64,000 nucleotides of DNA from Xenorhabdus cabanillasii (lineage in GTDB: Bacteria; Pseudomonadota; Gammaproteobacteria; Enterobacterales; Enterobacteriaceae). The notes under the pieces are model-generated. The model saw nothing but the letters and a program-made list of their open reading frames with translations, was not told the DNA's origin and did not search any database. This document shows positions 10,296-22,112 of this stretch, in pieces. The number at the start of each line of letters is the position of its first letter. The first letter of the stretch is position 1. Where the stretch lies: positions 2,604,001 to 2,668,000 of the forward strand of contig NZ_QTUB01000001.1 of the NCBI RefSeq assembly GCF_003386665.1, written 5' to 3'. Position numbers and translations under genes: made by a program.

Positions 10296-10730
10296 AATAC
10301 ACCTGATCAAAAAACATCATCTCAATAACTGAATAATTATCGAGCAAAAAAAGCTGTCTTTTCGTCCGTGCTAAATTTATACCTCTTTTTATTTAGTTTT
10401 TATGCATAAACATTGCATAAATTGAAGAAAAAATCGTTTTTATAAATTGTGAAAAACATCATAAAGTAAATTTGTTGTGATTTTATTGTGTTGACTTTGT
10501 TAAAAAATCAGGGTAATGATTCGATCAATTGTTAACCAAAAGAGGCAATGAAAGGTATTGGAAGATTAATTTGAAAATTAAATGAAAGATTGATCGAATG
10601 AATGAATTTAATTGGAAATCAATAGAAATAATTAATAGAAAATATGATTTTATCTATTAATTTGAAGAAATATTCTATTAAATATGGATTCATTATCGTC
10701 TTTCTTGTTCATTTTTTCGAGGTAAAACAA
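10296..10730 (+). promoter_or_regulatory. AT-rich upstream region of astC with candidate promoter and CRP-like site
   Basis: This 435-nt gap has no convincing gene. A sigma70-like promoter can be read as TTGACT (10491-10496), 17 nt, TAATGA (10514-10519). A CRP-like site, TGTGA-N6-TCATA, sits at 10448-10463, about 70 bp upstream of the expected start point. ast operons of enterobacteria are controlled by nitrogen, ArgR and stationary-phase signals; I found no clean sigma54 element or ARG box by eye. A short in-frame extension upstream of astC (from 10644) has no ribosome binding site and is not counted as coding. Confidence 0.35.
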
Positions 10731-11942
10731 ATGTCGAAAACGATTCAGAGAAGTTGGTTTGATCAGTATATGATTCCTTGTTTCTCACCGGCTCCCTTTA
10801 TTCCGGTCAGAGCTGAAGGTTCCAGAGTGTGGGATCAGGATGGAAAAGGATACATTGATTTTGCCGGAGGGATTGCTGTTAACGTATTGGGACATGCCAA
10901 TAATGAATTAAAAGAAGCGTTAAGTGTTCAAATGGAAAACCTCTGGCATATTGGTAATGGATATACAAATGAACCTGTTCTAAAGCTGGCACAAGAGCTG
11001 GTTGAAAGTACCTTTGCTGATAAGGTTTTTTTCTGTAACTCTGGTGCTGAAGCGAATGAGGCAGCACTGAAAATTGCCAGAAAATATGCCTTGGATAAAT
11101 ATGGCAGCCATAAAAACGAAATTATCTCATTTGAAAACTCTTTTCACGGCAGAACATTATTTACAGTGACAGTCGGGGGGCAACCCAAATACTCACAAGA
11201 TTTCGCTCCGCTTCCACAACAAATTACCCACCTCCCTTATAACGATATTGAAACGATCAAAGCACATATTTCTGAAAAAACCTGTGCGGTTATTGTTGAA
11301 CCCATTATTGGTGAAGGGGGAATTATCCCCGCTGATCAGGCATTTCTGAAGGCTTTAAGGGAACTGTGTGATCAACATCAGGCCCTGCTGATTTTTGACG
11401 AAATACAGACAGGGATTGGTCGCACGGGCTATCTGTATGCTTACGAAGAAACAGGTGTTGAGCCAGATATATTAACCAGTGCAAAAGGGCTGGGAGGTGG
11501 TTTCCCTATCGGGGCTATGCTGGTTAAACAACATATTGCAGAGGTTTTCCAGCCGGGTTCACACGGTACAACATTCGGGGGTAATCCGCTGGCAGCCGCA
11601 GTTGCTCATAAGGTATTGAGCATCGTCAATCAGCGGGAATTTCTGGCAGGTGTACAGGCGCGCCACCATGAATTTATCCGGCAGATGTCCACTTTGAACC
11701 AACGTTACCCGTTGTTCAGTGAAATCCGTGGCAAGGGGTTACTACTGGGGGCAGAGCTGGAGAAAAAATATCAGGGCAAGGCTAAGACTCTGATCAATAT
11801 CGCGGCGGAAGAAGGGTTAATTGCCCTGATTGCCGGGCCAGATGTGCTGCGTTTTGCTCCGGCATTGAATATTGAACAACAGGATATCAACGAAGGCTTT
11901 GCCCGACTTGAAAACGTCCTCAAGCGATTTGTTCAGGAATAA
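10731..11942 (+). CDS. astC: Succinylornithine transaminase (ast operon)
   Basis: Class III PLP aminotransferase that moves the amino group of succinylornithine to 2-oxoglutarate, the third step of arginine succinyltransferase catabolism; the family also acts on acetylornithine. Visible marks are [12 protein letters not shown] near the N-terminal third, [12 protein letters not shown], and [14 protein letters not shown] with the PLP lysine. The protein is 403 aa from the ATG at 10731, which has GAGG 8 nt upstream; an in-frame ATG 87 nt earlier would add a hydrophobic stretch not seen in the family and has no Shine-Dalgarno. It is the first gene of astCADBE, 21 nt ahead of astA. The ast context supports AstC rather than ArgD. 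Confidence 0.95.
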   Translation: MSKTIQRSWFDQYMIPCFSPAPFIPVRAEGSRVWDQDGKGYIDFAGGIAVNVLGHANNELKEALSVQMENLWHIGNGYTNEPVLKLAQELVESTFADKVFFCNSGAEANEAALKIARKYALDKYGSHKNEIISFENSFHGRTLFTVTVGGQPKYSQDFAPLPQQITHLPYNDIETIKAHISEKTCAVIVEPIIGEGGIIPADQAFLKALRELCDQHQALLIFDEIQTGIGRTGYLYAYEETGVEPDILTSAKGLGGGFPIGAMLVKQHIAEVFQPGSHGTTFGGNPLAAAVAHKVLSIVNQREFLAGVQARHHEFIRQMSTLNQRYPLFSEIRGKGLLLGAELEKKYQGKAKTLINIAAEEGLIALIAGPDVLRFAPALNIEQQDINEGFARLENVLKRFVQE

Positions 11943-11963
11943 AAGCAGTTTTGAGGTGATACC

Positions 11964-13025
11964 ATGATGCTATTCAGATCCGTTCAACATAAGGATTTGG
12001 GGGATATTCTCAATCTCTCATCTTGTGCTGGAGTTGGTTTAACATCGTTGCCAAACAATCAGGAATACTTGGCGTCCCGGATTTCACGCAGTATTGATTC
12101 ATTTAATGATGCCCGCGGACGCTCACAGCAGGGATTCTTGTTTACTCTGGAAGACACGGAAAAGCATCGTGTTATTGGGGTGAGTGCACTGGAAGTTGCT
12201 GTTGGGTTAGAGGAGCCTTTCTATAATTACCGGGTACAGAAATCTGTGCGCTCATCCCGTGAATTAGGTGTTTACAACTCTTTTGAAACACTGATTGTTG
12301 GTCAGGATTATACCGGGTGCAGTGAATTGTGTACCTTGTTCCTTGATCCTGCTTATCATGGGGGACGCAATGGTGTTTTCCTTTCCAGAAGCCGGTTCTT
12401 ATTTATTTCGGCCTTTCGTCATCTTTTCCCGAAATCTATTTTCGCGGAAATGCGCGGAGTGGTAAATAAACAGGGAGAATCGCCATTCTGGAATGCGCTT
12501 GGACAACACTTTTTCAACGTCCCTTTTGCACAGGCGGATTATTTAACAGGCATTGGTGCGAAAACATTTATTGCTGAATTAATGCCGTTCCATCCGATTT
12601 ATGTCCCTCTGTTGCCCGAAGAGGCACAACGGGCTATCGGGCAGGTACATGAGAATACTGTGCCAGCCCGTATCATTTTAGAGAAAGAAGGTTTTACCTA
12701 TCACGATTTGGTCGATATTTTTGACGCCGGTGCCATCTTACAGGCTGATATTGATGGTGTACGGGCGGTAAAAGCAAGCCGGCTTGTGTCTGTACAAAGA
12801 TGTGAAAATGTTTCCAGGCAGTGCAACGGCAGACTATATATTGTTTCTAACCTACATTTTCAGGATTTTAAAGCATTGCTACTGAATATCCCTGATCCGG
12901 CTGACATTTATGGACTAAATAGTAATGAACTGAGGTTGACTTCCGCAGAAATGGATGCACTTCAGGTAGAGGAAGGGGAGTCAGTACGCTGTGTTGCACT
13001 TTTTTCTGAGGAAACTTCACAATGA
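11964..13025 (+). CDS. astA: Arginine N-succinyltransferase
   Basis: Transfers succinyl from succinyl-CoA to arginine, the committed first step of the AST pathway in the cytoplasm. At 353 aa it has about the E. coli length and shows family blocks such as LTSLP near residue 30, [15 protein letters not shown] near 75, [10 protein letters not shown] and FAEMRGV in the middle, and [12 protein letters not shown] toward the C-terminus. Translation starts at ATG 11964 or the adjacent ATG 11967, with GAGG shortly upstream. The stop overlaps the start of astD (ATGA), indicating translational coupling. Confident assignment from sequence and operon order. Confidence 0.96.
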   Translation: MMLFRSVQHKDLGDILNLSSCAGVGLTSLPNNQEYLASRISRSIDSFNDARGRSQQGFLFTLEDTEKHRVIGVSALEVAVGLEEPFYNYRVQKSVRSSRELGVYNSFETLIVGQDYTGCSELCTLFLDPAYHGGRNGVFLSRSRFLFISAFRHLFPKSIFAEMRGVVNKQGESPFWNALGQHFFNVPFAQADYLTGIGAKTFIAELMPFHPIYVPLLPEEAQRAIGQVHENTVPARIILEKEGFTYHDLVDIFDAGAILQADIDGVRAVKASRLVSVQRCENVSRQCNGRLYIVSNLHFQDFKALLLNIPDPADIYGLNSNELRLTSAEMDALQVEEGESVRCVALFSEETSQ

Positions 13026-14500
13026 ATTATCAGGCAAATTACATTGATGGTAATTGGGTTGCAGGGCAAGGGGTATTGATTGTCAAACATTCACCCGTTG
13101 ATCAGAAAGTTTTATGGCAAGCACATAGTGCTTCTGTTAATCAAGTGGATGAAGCTTGCCAGGCAGCCCGCAGAGTGTTTCCGGCATGGGCAAAACTGGC
13201 AGTTGAAAAGCGTATTGCTATTGTTCAGACGTTTGCTGATTTATTAGCACAGGAAAAAGAAACAATTGCCCGTGTGATCAGTGAAGAAACCAGCAAACCG
13301 TTGTGGGAAACCCGGACAGAAGTTCAATCCATGATGGGTAAAGTTGCTATTTCCATTGAAGCATGGCAGCAACGGACAGGTTATTCTGAAACCATTATGC
13401 CGGATGGCAAAGCCATATTGCAGCATCGTCCTCATGGTGTAATGGCTGTTTTCGGCCCTTATAATTTTCCGGGACATTTACCGAACGGCCATATCGTTCC
13501 TGCATTAATTGCCGGTAACACATTAGTATTTAAACCAAGTGAACTGACCCCCATAACAGCCGAAAAGACCATGGCCTTATGGATCAGGGCGGGTTTGCCT
13601 GCGGGAGTGCTGAATCTCGTTCAGGGAGGTAAAGATACTGGCGGTGCCTTACTGGATAACCGCGAGATTGATGGTGTGTTATTTACGGGCAGTGCAACAA
13701 CCGGTTTTCATTTCCACCGTTTACTGGCCGGACAACCGGAAAAAATGCTGGCGTTGGAGATGGGGGGCAACAATGCCTTGATCGTAGATGATTATGAGGA
13801 TCTGGATGCAGCAGTGTATACCATCATTCAATCCGCATTTATTTCCGCTGGGCAACGCTGTACCTGTGCCCGCAGATTGCTGGTAAGACGCGGAGAGAAG
13901 GGAGATGCATTGATCCAGCGGTTGGTCGAAGCAACGCGTCAGATAGTTCCATCCCGTTGGGATGCCGATCCTCAACCTTTCATGGGTGGAGTGATCTCTT
14001 TGACTGCGGCAGAAAGCTTACTGGATGCTCAATCCCGATTATTAGCATTAGGAGGCAACGCGCTGCTCACGTTAACACAGCCCGATCCTCACTCTACATT
14101 TATGACCCCTGGTATTATTGAGTTGACGGGTGTCGGTCAGGTTCCGGATGAAGAATATTTCGGCCCTCTGTTGACTCTGCAACGCTACGGCGATTTTGAT
14201 GAAGCTATCTCTATTGCTAATGACACCCGGTTTGGTCTGGCATCGGGACTGATATCACCTGATGAGAGTCTTTTTCAGCGTTTGTCAGAGGAAGCAAGAG
14301 CCGGAATTGTGAACTGGAATAAACCATTGACCGGCGCCTCCAGCAAAGCACCTTTTGGCGGGATTGGCGCATCAGGTAATCATCGCCCCAGCGCTTACTA
14401 TGCCGCAGATTATTGTGCCTGGCCAATGGCAACTCTGGCGACAGACAAATTAACTTTGCCTGATACCCCTGTACCGGGGCTTGATTTTTTCCGCTCTTAA
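13022..14500 (+). CDS. astD: N-succinylglutamate 5-semialdehyde dehydrogenase
   Basis: NAD-dependent aldehyde dehydrogenase, 492 aa, oxidising succinylglutamic semialdehyde to succinylglutamate in step four of the pathway. The ALDH fold is marked by [14 protein letters not shown] near residue 140, the cofactor motif FTGSATTG near 222, the general base Glu in LEMGGNNA, and the catalytic Cys in GQRCTCARR near 285. The ATG overlaps the astA stop by 4 nt. A 52-nt gap with its own ribosome binding site separates it from astB. No odd features. Confidence 0.96.
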   Translation: MNYQANYIDGNWVAGQGVLIVKHSPVDQKVLWQAHSASVNQVDEACQAARRVFPAWAKLAVEKRIAIVQTFADLLAQEKETIARVISEETSKPLWETRTEVQSMMGKVAISIEAWQQRTGYSETIMPDGKAILQHRPHGVMAVFGPYNFPGHLPNGHIVPALIAGNTLVFKPSELTPITAEKTMALWIRAGLPAGVLNLVQGGKDTGGALLDNREIDGVLFTGSATTGFHFHRLLAGQPEKMLALEMGGNNALIVDDYEDLDAAVYTIIQSAFISAGQRCTCARRLLVRRGEKGDALIQRLVEATRQIVPSRWDADPQPFMGGVISLTAAESLLDAQSRLLALGGNALLTLTQPDPHSTFMTPGIIELTGVGQVPDEEYFGPLLTLQRYGDFDEAISIANDTRFGLASGLISPDESLFQRLSEEARAGIVNWNKPLTGASSKAPFGGIGASGNHRPSAYYAADYCAWPMATLATDKLTLPDTPVPGLDFFRS

Positions 14501-14552
14501 TTTTTCTGATCAACATTATTTTCAATAAACAGCAGGAAGAACCGAGGTCATT

Positions 14553-15896
14553 ATGTCGGGAATTGAAGCAAACTTTGATGGTTTGGTGGGCATGACGCAT
14601 CATTATGCCGGGTTGTCGATGGGTAATGAAGCCTCAATGAATCATCGTGGACAAGAATCTAACCCCCGTAGAGCGGCACTTCAGGGGTTACTAAAAATGA
14701 AAGCATTGTCTGATATGGGATTGGTACAGGGGGTTTTGCCCCCGCAACAACGTCCTAATCTCCCCGCTCTGCGGCAACTTGGATTTACTGGTAGTGATGA
14801 GCAGGTGCTGAGCAAAGCTGTACGTTATTCACCGTTACTGTTGTCCAATCTCAGCTCAGCTTCTGCCATGTGGACAGCTAATGCAGCAACAGTTTCACCT
14901 TCTGCTGATAGTAGGGATCGGCGGGTTCACTTTACGGTAGCAAATTTAAATAACAAGCTGCACCGCTCACTGGAAAGTGTCACAACATCCCTGGCATTAA
15001 AAGCGGTCTTTTCTGATCAGCGCTATTTTGTTCATCATGATCCGTTACCCCAACATGCTGATTGGGGAGATGAAGGTGCAGCAAATCATAATCGTTTTTG
15101 TGGTGAATATGATGAAGCGGGAGTGCAGCTATTTGTTTATGGGCGTAGTGCCTTTCAGAATGGGATAACACCAGAACATTATCCTGCGCGGCAGACATTG
15201 GAAGCAAGTCAGGCCATCGCACGATTACACCAGCTTGAGGAGACACAAACTGTCTTTGCTCAGCAGAATCCCATTGCCATTGACAGCGGAGTCTTCCATA
15301 ACGATGTGATTGCTGTCAGTAACCGGAATGTTTTTTTCTACCATGAACAGGCATTTTTAAATCAGCAGTCTGTATTGGCTGAACTTGAGGAAAAACTGGC
15401 ACATCTGGGGCAAAAGTTGATCACAATTGAAGTACCGGCATTGCAAGTGACCATTCAGGATGCGGTAAGATCTTATCTTTTCAACAGTCAGCTCTTGAGC
15501 CAGCCTGATGGCAGTATGATGCTGATTTTGCCGGAAGAGTGCCGGCAAAATGCTAATGTCTCAGCGTATCTACAGTCTCTGGTTGCGTCAGGGAATTCAC
15601 CCATCAGTAAACTCCATTTTTTTGATTTGCGCGAAAGTATGCGTAACGGTGGCGGGCCGGCTTGTCTGCGGCTTCGGGTTGCCATGAAAGAGAAAGAGCT
15701 GGCAGCAGTCAATCCGGCTGTACTGATGACCCCAGAGCTGTACCTGCGTTTAACGGACTGGGTTGGACGCCATTATCGTGATTCTTTGTATGCCGATGAT
15801 CTGGCCGATCCACAATTGTTAACAGAAGTCTATTTTGCTCTGGATGAATTAACTCAGATCCTTGATATCGGCTCTGTCTATGAATTTCAGCGTTAA
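14553..15896 (+). CDS. astB: N-succinylarginine dihydrolase
   Basis: Hydrolyses succinylarginine to succinylornithine with release of CO2 and two ammonia, step two of the pathway and its nitrogen-yielding reaction. The 447-aa length fits the family. Conserved blocks include [14 protein letters not shown] at the N-terminus, [24 protein letters not shown] with the catalytic His/Asp environment, and [12 protein letters not shown] near residue 370, which holds the nucleophilic Cys of the amidinotransferase-type fold. GGAAGAACCGAGG precedes the ATG. astE follows 12 nt after the stop. Confidence 0.96.
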   Translation: MSGIEANFDGLVGMTHHYAGLSMGNEASMNHRGQESNPRRAALQGLLKMKALSDMGLVQGVLPPQQRPNLPALRQLGFTGSDEQVLSKAVRYSPLLLSNLSSASAMWTANAATVSPSADSRDRRVHFTVANLNNKLHRSLESVTTSLALKAVFSDQRYFVHHDPLPQHADWGDEGAANHNRFCGEYDEAGVQLFVYGRSAFQNGITPEHYPARQTLEASQAIARLHQLEETQTVFAQQNPIAIDSGVFHNDVIAVSNRNVFFYHEQAFLNQQSVLAELEEKLAHLGQKLITIEVPALQVTIQDAVRSYLFNSQLLSQPDGSMMLILPEECRQNANVSAYLQSLVASGNSPISKLHFFDLRESMRNGGGPACLRLRVAMKEKELAAVNPAVLMTPELYLRLTDWVGRHYRDSLYADDLADPQLLTEVYFALDELTQILDIGSVYEFQR

Positions 15897-15908
15897 TCAG
15901 GAGATCAA

Positions 15909-16898
15909 ATGGATTTACTTTCTCTATTGCTTGAAAAGAAGCTGCGTGAAAAAAATCTTAAGAACACGCTCAGATTCCCGCCCTCATTAACAGCTACATG
16001 GTTGGCAGAAGGTGTATTACAGCTAATTCCACAAGAGAAGAAAAACGATACATTGATTATTTCCGCAGGGATACATGGTAATGAAACGGTTCCTGTGGAG
16101 ATTCTGCTCCAATTATTATCACAACTGGCGCAGGGAACTTTATCATTGCAGCATAACCTATTGCTGATTTTTGGTAATGTGCCCGCCATGCGTGAAAATA
16201 AGCGTTATATCCACAATGATCTCAATCGCATGTTTGGTGGACGGTATCAGAATTTCTCTGCCGGGATTGAATCAGAGCGGGCGGCAGAACTGGAATCTGT
16301 GATACAGCGATTCTTTCAGGAGCCGGTGGTTATGGCATCAGCACGAGGCTGGCACCTTGATCTGCATACCGCTATTCGTGGCTCCTGTCATGAACAATTT
16401 GCTTTATTACCTTTCCAACAGCGTGAGTATGCGGCTGATTTATTACAATGGCTGGAGGGAAGCGATATTGATGCACTGGTTTTCCATAAAAGTGAAGGTG
16501 GTACATTCAGTCAATTTACCAGCCAATATTTCAACATGGATAGTTGTACGATGGAAATTGGCAAAGTGTATCCCTTCGGACAGAATGATTTGACTAAATT
16601 CAGAAATATCACGATGGCATTACATGATCTGGTAGCGGGCTCGTTCTCTGTTAAACGGGAAAAACCGACAATCAAACGTTACCGCGTTATCGATTCAATT
16701 ATCAAACAAGACAGTAGCTTTCAGCTTCATATTTCAGAAGATACAAAAAACTTCACTGCACTGCCGGATGGTTTTGAAATCGCCAGCCAGGAAAATCAAT
16801 CCTGGAAAATTATTTCCCCGGCAAACTTTATTTTATTCCCCAACGCCAATGTTGCCATTGGTCTGAGAGCAGGTCTGTTATTGGAGCAAATAACGTAA
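15909..16898 (+). CDS. astE: Succinylglutamate desuccinylase
   Basis: Zinc hydrolase of the AstE/aspartoacylase (M14-like) family, 329 aa, which releases glutamate and succinate in the last step. The zinc ligands are seen as GIHGNE (His and Glu) near residue 57 and LDLHTAIRGS (His) near 153; the catalytic Glu lies in TMEIGKVYPFG near 218. It closes a complete astCADBE operon in the enterobacterial order. A GGAG Shine-Dalgarno lies upstream of the ATG. A permease remnant begins 47 nt after the stop. Confidence 0.95.
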   Translation: MDLLSLLLEKKLREKNLKNTLRFPPSLTATWLAEGVLQLIPQEKKNDTLIISAGIHGNETVPVEILLQLLSQLAQGTLSLQHNLLLIFGNVPAMRENKRYIHNDLNRMFGGRYQNFSAGIESERAAELESVIQRFFQEPVVMASARGWHLDLHTAIRGSCHEQFALLPFQQREYAADLLQWLEGSDIDALVFHKSEGGTFSQFTSQYFNMDSCTMEIGKVYPFGQNDLTKFRNITMALHDLVAGSFSVKREKPTIKRYRVIDSIIKQDSSFQLHISEDTKNFTALPDGFEIASQENQSWKIISPANFILFPNANVAIGLRAGLLLEQIT

Positions 16899-16945
16899 TT
16901 GATTTATGTAAATTCATAATAAAAAGAAAACCGTGGAGGTTATTG

Positions 16946-17633
16946 ATGACGAATACGGTAAAAACACCTGTAGAGCAACCCACAGGCGCACAGAAGCTTC
17001 ACCGTGGATTAGAAAAACGTCATGTCCAGTTAATTGCCATTGGTGGAGCTATCGGGACAGGGCTATTCATGGGAACAGGGAAAACTATAGCTGTATCAGG
17101 CAATTCTATTATTCTGACTTACCTGTTGATCGGTTTTTTTGCCTTTATGGTTATGCGAGCAATGGGAGAACTATTGCTCACTAAGCTGGATTACCGCACG
17201 TTCGCTGATTTTGTTGCTGATTATTTAGGGGAAAAAGCCAGTTATTTTCTGGGATGGACATATTGGATGAGTTGGGTAGTGAGTTGTATTGCTGATGTTG
17301 TGGTATCTGTTCGTCACCTGACTGAGCCAGAAGTATTCTTGCTCAATGGTGTAATCGGGTTTCTGGCTGGTTTTCAAATTGCTATCTTCTCTTTTACTGG
17401 CCCGTAAGAAACGGCCTGATTTACATCAGGTTTCTGCATATAAAATGCCAATGGGTATTCCGATGACGTGGTGTACCCTGATATTTTTTGCTTTCACAGT
17501 AGTGATTATGATCTTTGATTATGATACGCGTATAGCATTGTATGGCACACCTGTCTGGTTTGTGATATTGGAAGTTTTATGGCGTATGCGGAAAAAACAG
17601 CAGCAGAAAATGAGTATAAAGATGATTAATTAA
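16946..17633 (+). pseudogene. cycA: CycA-like amino acid permease, collapsed by internal deletions
   Basis: Starts well: GGAGG at 16935-16939, ATG at 16946, then a CycA-like N-terminus with the IGGAIGTGLFMG motif and RAMGELLL, ending near WVVSCIADVVV. It then jumps in frame to a mid-protein block (GVIGFLAGFQIAIFSF), stops in this frame at 17407, and continues from 17379 in another frame with the C-terminal block (KKRPDLHQVSAYKMP, DTRIALYGTP) to 17633. An intact family member has about 470 aa and twelve TM segments; here about 230 codons remain, so at least two deletions and a frameshift occurred. CycA (D-Ser, D-Ala, Gly uptake) is the closest remembered match, but another AAT-family porter is possible. 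It cannot make a working transporter. Confidence 0.85.
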
Positions 17634-17928
17634 CAGAATTTGAATATTAGAAAATAAATAACTGTCAGTTAATTTTCAATCTATTACTGTTATTAAAAAT
17701 TATTCCTGATGATTAATAAAATATTAATTTTATTGGATTAAAATAAATATTTTATAAATGCCATTATAGGTAGGTGACAGAGAAATATTAATCATTAGTT
17801 AGTCGTGGTTTCACATAATAAGTTCTGGAACTTTTCATAAATACAATATTTTCATGAATATAATCAAAGTGATTAGTATTCAATCCCGGCTTTTAGCCGG
17901 GATTGTAGAAGACAAGCTCACGCAAAAA
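17634..17928. other. Convergent intergenic region with perfect hairpin
   Basis: AT-rich spacer between the cycA remnant and the pta stop. It holds an 11-bp perfect stem with a 3-nt loop at 17881-17905, 24 nt past the pta stop on the minus strand; this is the likely pta terminator although no long T-run follows. Nothing else is supportable here. Confidence 0.55.
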
Positions 17929-20073
17929 TTATGCGTTTTCTTGCTGAGTTGCCTGAATAGCAGTCAGTGCAACGGTATAAACGATGTCATCAACCAGTGC
18001 GCCACGGGACAGGTCGTTAACAGGTTTACGCATACCTTGCAACATTGGCCCGATAGAAACCAGATCCGCAGAGCGCTGTACCGCTTTATAAGTGGTGTTA
18101 CCGGTGTTCAGATCCGGGAAGATGAACACGGTAGCCTGACCAGCAACCGGAGAGTTTGGTGCTTTGGATTTTGCTACGTCTGCCATGATAGCTGCATCAT
18201 ACTGCAATGGGCCGTCGATGATCAGATCCGGGCGTTTTTCTTGTGCCAGGCGGGTTGCTTCGCGAACTTTCTCTACATCGCTGCCGGCACCAGAATTGCC
18301 AGTGGAGTAGGAGATCATGGCAACACGAGGCTCGATACCAAATGCTTTTGCAGAATCTGCGGACTGAATCGCGATTTCAGACAGTTGCTCAGCGGTTGGA
18401 TCTGGGTTGATTGCACAGTCACCGTAAACCAGCACTTGTTCTGGCAACAACATGAAGAATACAGAAGAGACCAGAGAGCTGTTTGGTGCAGTTTTAATTA
18501 ATTGCAATGGTGGACGGATAGTGTTTGCCGTTGTGTGAACAGCCCCGGAAACCAGACCATCAACTTCGCCTTGTTCCAGCATCATTGTGCCCAGAACAAC
18601 GTTGTCTTCCAGTTGTTCACGGGCAACAACTTCGGTCATGCCTTTGTTTTTACGTAGTTCAACCAGACGTGGAACATAGCGTTCACGTGCAGAAGCCGGA
18701 TTAATGATTTCAATGCCGGCACCCAGTTCAATACCCTGAGCAGCTGCCACACGGCGGATTTCTTCTGGATCACCGAGCAGGATACATTCAGCGATACCGC
18801 GCTCAGCACAAATAGACGCCGCTTTAACAGTACGTGGTTCATCACCTTCCGGCAGAACGATACGTTTGCCAGCCTGACGTGCCAGTTCGGTCAACTGGTA
18901 ACGGAATGCTGGTGGCGACAGGCGATTCGGACGCTCAGAAGCGGCTGCCAGGGAATCAATCCACTCGTTGCTGATGTGCTGTGCAACGTAGTTTTGCAGT
19001 TTTTCGATACGCTCGTGGTCATCCGCAGGAACTTCCAGACTGAAACTTTGCAGGTTCAGGGAAGTCTGCCAGGTATTGGTTTTCACGGTGAATACAGGCA
19101 GACCGGTGCTGAATGCACGTTCACACAGTTCACGGATGGAGTCATCAATCTTATAACCACCAGTCAGCAGAACCGCACCAACTTCAACGCCGTTCATGGC
19201 TGCCAGACAAGCAGTGATCAGAACATCAGGACGGTCTGCTGATGTCACCAGCAGAGAGCCAGGACGGAAGTATTCCAGCATATTTGGAATGCTGCGGGCA
19301 CAGAAAGTCACAGATTTGATACGACGGGTCTGGATAGCACCTTCATTGATAATGTCTGCTTTCAGGTGTTTTGCCATGTCAATCGCACGGGTAGCGATCA
19401 GATCAAAATTCCATGGAATGCAGCCGAGAATTGGCAATGGGCTGTTTTTGAATACAGTTTTCGGATCAATATTAGCAACAGTGGCTTTTGTTGCTTCATC
19501 GAAGATTTCGGACAGGTCAGGACGAGTACGGCCTTGCTCATCAACCGGGGCATTCAGTTTGTTGACAATGACACCGATAATATTCTTGTTCTTGCTTCCA
19601 CCGTATTCTGCACGGCTCAGTTCAATCTGTTCTTTTAATTGTTCCGGGGAGTGAGTACCCAGAGCAGTAACGAATACAATTTCAGCATTCAGTGTCTTGG
19701 CGATTTCATAGTTCAGAGACTGCGCAAATGGATGCTTACGAGTCGGAACCAAACCTTCGATCAGAACCACTTCTGCGTCTTTCGTGTTAGCGTGGTAACG
19801 AGCCACGATCTCTTCCATCAGCACATCTTTTTTATTGGTGGTCAGAAGAGATTCCACATAAGCCATTTCCAATGGCTCAGCAGCGTGAATGCTGGAGTGA
19901 GAACGGATAATTGTTGTGGTTCTGTCTTGGGAACTGCTGCTGCGTTGTTGCGCGATAGGTTTAAAAACATTCAGGCGAACGCCTTTCTGCTCCATGGAGC
20001 GGATTACACCCAGGCTGACACTGCTTAAACCAACACTGGTGCCAGTAGGGATCAACATAATTGTACGGGACAC
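17929..20073 (-). CDS. pta: Phosphate acetyltransferase
   Basis: Interconverts acetyl-CoA and acetyl phosphate; with AckA it forms the acetate overflow and assimilation route and sets the acetyl-phosphate pool. The 714-aa length equals the E. coli long form: an N-terminal CobQ/DTB-synthetase-like P-loop domain ([15 protein letters not shown]), a central DRTGG domain (VLLTGGYK region) and the C-terminal catalytic PTA/PTB domain from about residue 390 ([34 protein letters not shown]). It starts with GTG at 20073 behind AGAGG. It lies 97 nt downstream of ackA, with a hairpin between the two. Confidence 0.97.
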   Translation of the reverse strand: MSRTIMLIPTGTSVGLSSVSLGVIRSMEQKGVRLNVFKPIAQQRSSSSQDRTTTIIRSHSSIHAAEPLEMAYVESLLTTNKKDVLMEEIVARYHANTKDAEVVLIEGLVPTRKHPFAQSLNYEIAKTLNAEIVFVTALGTHSPEQLKEQIELSRAEYGGSKNKNIIGVIVNKLNAPVDEQGRTRPDLSEIFDEATKATVANIDPKTVFKNSPLPILGCIPWNFDLIATRAIDMAKHLKADIINEGAIQTRRIKSVTFCARSIPNMLEYFRPGSLLVTSADRPDVLITACLAAMNGVEVGAVLLTGGYKIDDSIRELCERAFSTGLPVFTVKTNTWQTSLNLQSFSLEVPADDHERIEKLQNYVAQHISNEWIDSLAAASERPNRLSPPAFRYQLTELARQAGKRIVLPEGDEPRTVKAASICAERGIAECILLGDPEEIRRVAAAQGIELGAGIEIINPASARERYVPRLVELRKNKGMTEVVAREQLEDNVVLGTMMLEQGEVDGLVSGAVHTTANTIRPPLQLIKTAPNSSLVSSVFFMLLPEQVLVYGDCAINPDPTAEQLSEIAIQSADSAKAFGIEPRVAMISYSTGNSGAGSDVEKVREATRLAQEKRPDLIIDGPLQYDAAIMADVAKSKAPNSPVAGQATVFIFPDLNTGNTTYKAVQRSADLVSIGPMLQGMRKPVNDLSRGALVDDIVYTVALTAIQATQQENA

Positions 20074-20130
20074 GGAAACCTCTTTAACGGTTGCTCGTTA
20101 GTCAATTAACATGATTTAAATGCGATAAAC

Positions 20131-20153
20131 AACCGCCAGCAATGTCGGCGGTT
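20131..20153 (-). terminator. Hairpin between ackA and pta
   Basis: A 7-bp stem (AACCGCC/GGCGGTT) lies in the 97-nt ackA-pta gap and is followed on the minus strand by a weak T-rich stretch. It could partly attenuate transcription into pta or stabilise the ackA end. Confidence 0.4.
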
Positions 20154-20170
20154 ATAAGAAGTCATATTAC

Positions 20171-21373
20171 TTATGCAGTCAGGCGCGCTGAATCCTGAGC
20201 GATCACTAATTCTTCATTGGTTGGGATCACCAGAGCAGGACGGCTGTTGTCAGTTGTGATCACGCCATCTTTACCGAAACGAGCAGCAAGGTTACGCTCG
20301 TGATCGTATTCAAAACCTAGCAGAGCAACTTTTTTCAGAGTCAGCTCACGAACCAGAGCAGAGTTTTCACCGATGCCGCCAGTGAAGATGACTGCATCCA
20401 GACGACCTTCCATCAATGCACTGTAAGCGCCGATATATTTCGCCAGACGGTGGCAGTAAACATCCATTGCACGTTTTGCATCTGCTTTGGTTTCGTAGTT
20501 ATCTTCTACATAACGGCAGTCGCTCGTCACTTCAGTCAGCCCCAGGAAACCGGATTCTTTGGTCAGCAGAGTATTGATCTGGTCAATGCTCATGCCCATT
20601 GCATCATGCAGGTGGAATACGATAGCTGGGTCGATGTCACCGCTGCGAGTACCCATAACCAGACCTTCCAGTGGAGTCAGGCCCATAGAAGTATCAACAC
20701 ATTTACCATTGACTATAGCAGAAACAGAGCCACCATTACCCAAGTGGCAGGTGATAACGTTCAGTTCTTCAACTGACTTGTTCAGTATCTTAGCTGCTTC
20801 ACGGGAAACATAGAAATGGCTAGTACCGTGTGCACCGTAACGGCGGATGCCCTGCTCTTTGTACAGATTATATGGCAGTGCATACAGATACGCTTCTTCA
20901 GGCATAGACTGGTGGAATGCGGTATCAAATACAGCAATGTTTTTCTCAACCAGATGAGGGAAGGCTTTTTTCGCTTCTGCGATACCGATCAGGTGTGCAG
21001 GGTTGTGCAGTGGTGCGAATGGGATCGCCGCTTCAATACCTTTGATAACTTCGTCAGTAATAATCACAGAAGAAGTGAATTTTTCACCGCCGTGAACGAT
21101 ACGGTGACCGATGGCTGAAATTTGCTCAGAAAGTTCTGGCTTTTCAGACAAAATCGTATTAACAATGAAGTTCAGAGCTTCACTGTGTGCTGCGCCGGCA
21201 CCTAAAGCAGCTTCGTGTTTCGCGCCATCTATTTTCCATTTAATACGAGCTTCTGGCAGACCGAAACATTCAGCCAAACCAGAGAGATATTCTTCACCAT
21301 TGGCAGGATCGATGATAGCGAATTTCAGAGAGGAGCTACCGCAATTAAGAACCAGTACCAGCTTACTTGACAT
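20171..21373 (-). CDS. ackA: Acetate kinase
   Basis: Phosphorylates acetate with ATP reversibly; partner of Pta. It has 400 aa, the standard length, and ASKHA-fold motifs: [11 protein letters not shown] at the N-terminus, GHRIVHGGE near residue 88, HGTSHFYV near 180, HLGNGGS near 208 and FTGGIGENS near 330. The ATG is preceded by a GG-containing weak Shine-Dalgarno. It is transcribed before pta, and divergently from yfbV, as in E. coli. Confidence 0.97.
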   Translation of the reverse strand: MSSKLVLVLNCGSSSLKFAIIDPANGEEYLSGLAECFGLPEARIKWKIDGAKHEAALGAGAAHSEALNFIVNTILSEKPELSEQISAIGHRIVHGGEKFTSSVIITDEVIKGIEAAIPFAPLHNPAHLIGIAEAKKAFPHLVEKNIAVFDTAFHQSMPEEAYLYALPYNLYKEQGIRRYGAHGTSHFYVSREAAKILNKSVEELNVITCHLGNGGSVSAIVNGKCVDTSMGLTPLEGLVMGTRSGDIDPAIVFHLHDAMGMSIDQINTLLTKESGFLGLTEVTSDCRYVEDNYETKADAKRAMDVYCHRLAKYIGAYSALMEGRLDAVIFTGGIGENSALVRELTLKKVALLGFEYDHERNLAARFGKDGVITTDNSRPALVIPTNEELVIAQDSARLTA

Positions 21374-21628
21374 GGAATTACCTATTATCTTGTTGTGATC
21401 TAATCTTAAAGAAGAAAAGTGTTAAAAAAATGAAGCAATTTATTAACAAACGAACCAAAATGTTGCGAAAACAGGCGGTCTTTCTGTTTTGTTGCTGCAA
21501 CAACACAAAAGTCTGTGTAGGATACCGTTTGCCAGCAATAAAGACAAAATATACTTAATACTACAAAAAAGATTTTATCTTTTGTAGGGATTTTTTAAAA
21601 ACTATGCTTTTAATTGATTGAGGTCATG

Positions 21629-22084
21629 ATGAATATGACGCCACCTGTCAACCAGGGTTGGTTTAAAAGAGTCCAATTAGGGCAACAATATCTGAAAATA
21701 TGGCCACTGGAAAAACAGCTTGCTCCTGTGTTTCCGGAAAACCGCGTTATTAAAGCGACTCGCTTTGGCATTCGCTTTATGCCGCCATTGGCGATCTTTA
21801 CCTTAACCTGGCAAATCGCCTTGGGTGGGCAGTTAGGGCCATCTGTTGCGACAGCACTGTTTGCCTGTAGTCTGCCGTTGCAGGGGTTATGGTGGCTGGG
21901 AAAACGGGCAGCAACACCTTTGCCTGAAAGTCTGCTGAAATGGTTTTACGAAATTCGTGAGAAATTTGCTGAAGCCGGGATCGCAATGATGCCAGTAGAG
22001 AACATGCCAACTTACTTATCACTGGCTGAATTGCTGAAACGGGCGTTCAAACAGTTGGATAACTCTTTCCTTGATGATATTTAA
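21629..22084 (+). CDS. yfbV: UPF0208 inner-membrane protein YfbV
   Basis: Small membrane protein of about 151 aa, associated in E. coli with chromosome macrodomain organisation. The block [20 protein letters not shown] and the two hydrophobic segments ([16 protein letters not shown] and the following [16 protein letters not shown]) match the family, as does the C-terminal [13 protein letters not shown]. Of several clustered ATGs, 21629 lies 5 nt after GAGG (21620-21623) and is preferred; 21635 is possible. It is divergent from ackA. In E. coli yfbU follows, but not here. Confidence 0.93.
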   Translation: MNMTPPVNQGWFKRVQLGQQYLKIWPLEKQLAPVFPENRVIKATRFGIRFMPPLAIFTLTWQIALGGQLGPSVATALFACSLPLQGLWWLGKRAATPLPESLLKWFYEIREKFAEAGIAMMPVENMPTYLSLAELLKRAFKQLDNSFLDDI

Positions 22085-22112
22085 ACCGTCAGAGTCCATT
22101 CTGACGGTTTTT
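22083..22112 (+). terminator. Terminator of yfbV
   Basis: A 9-bp perfect stem (22085-22093 with 22100-22108) extended by A-T pairs and followed by T5 overlaps the yfbV stop region. Confidence 0.85.

Noticed and set aside
17854..18501. 215-codon ORF on the plus strand over pta
   Set aside because: Antisense to the conserved C-terminal domain of pta; no ribosome binding site or family likeness.
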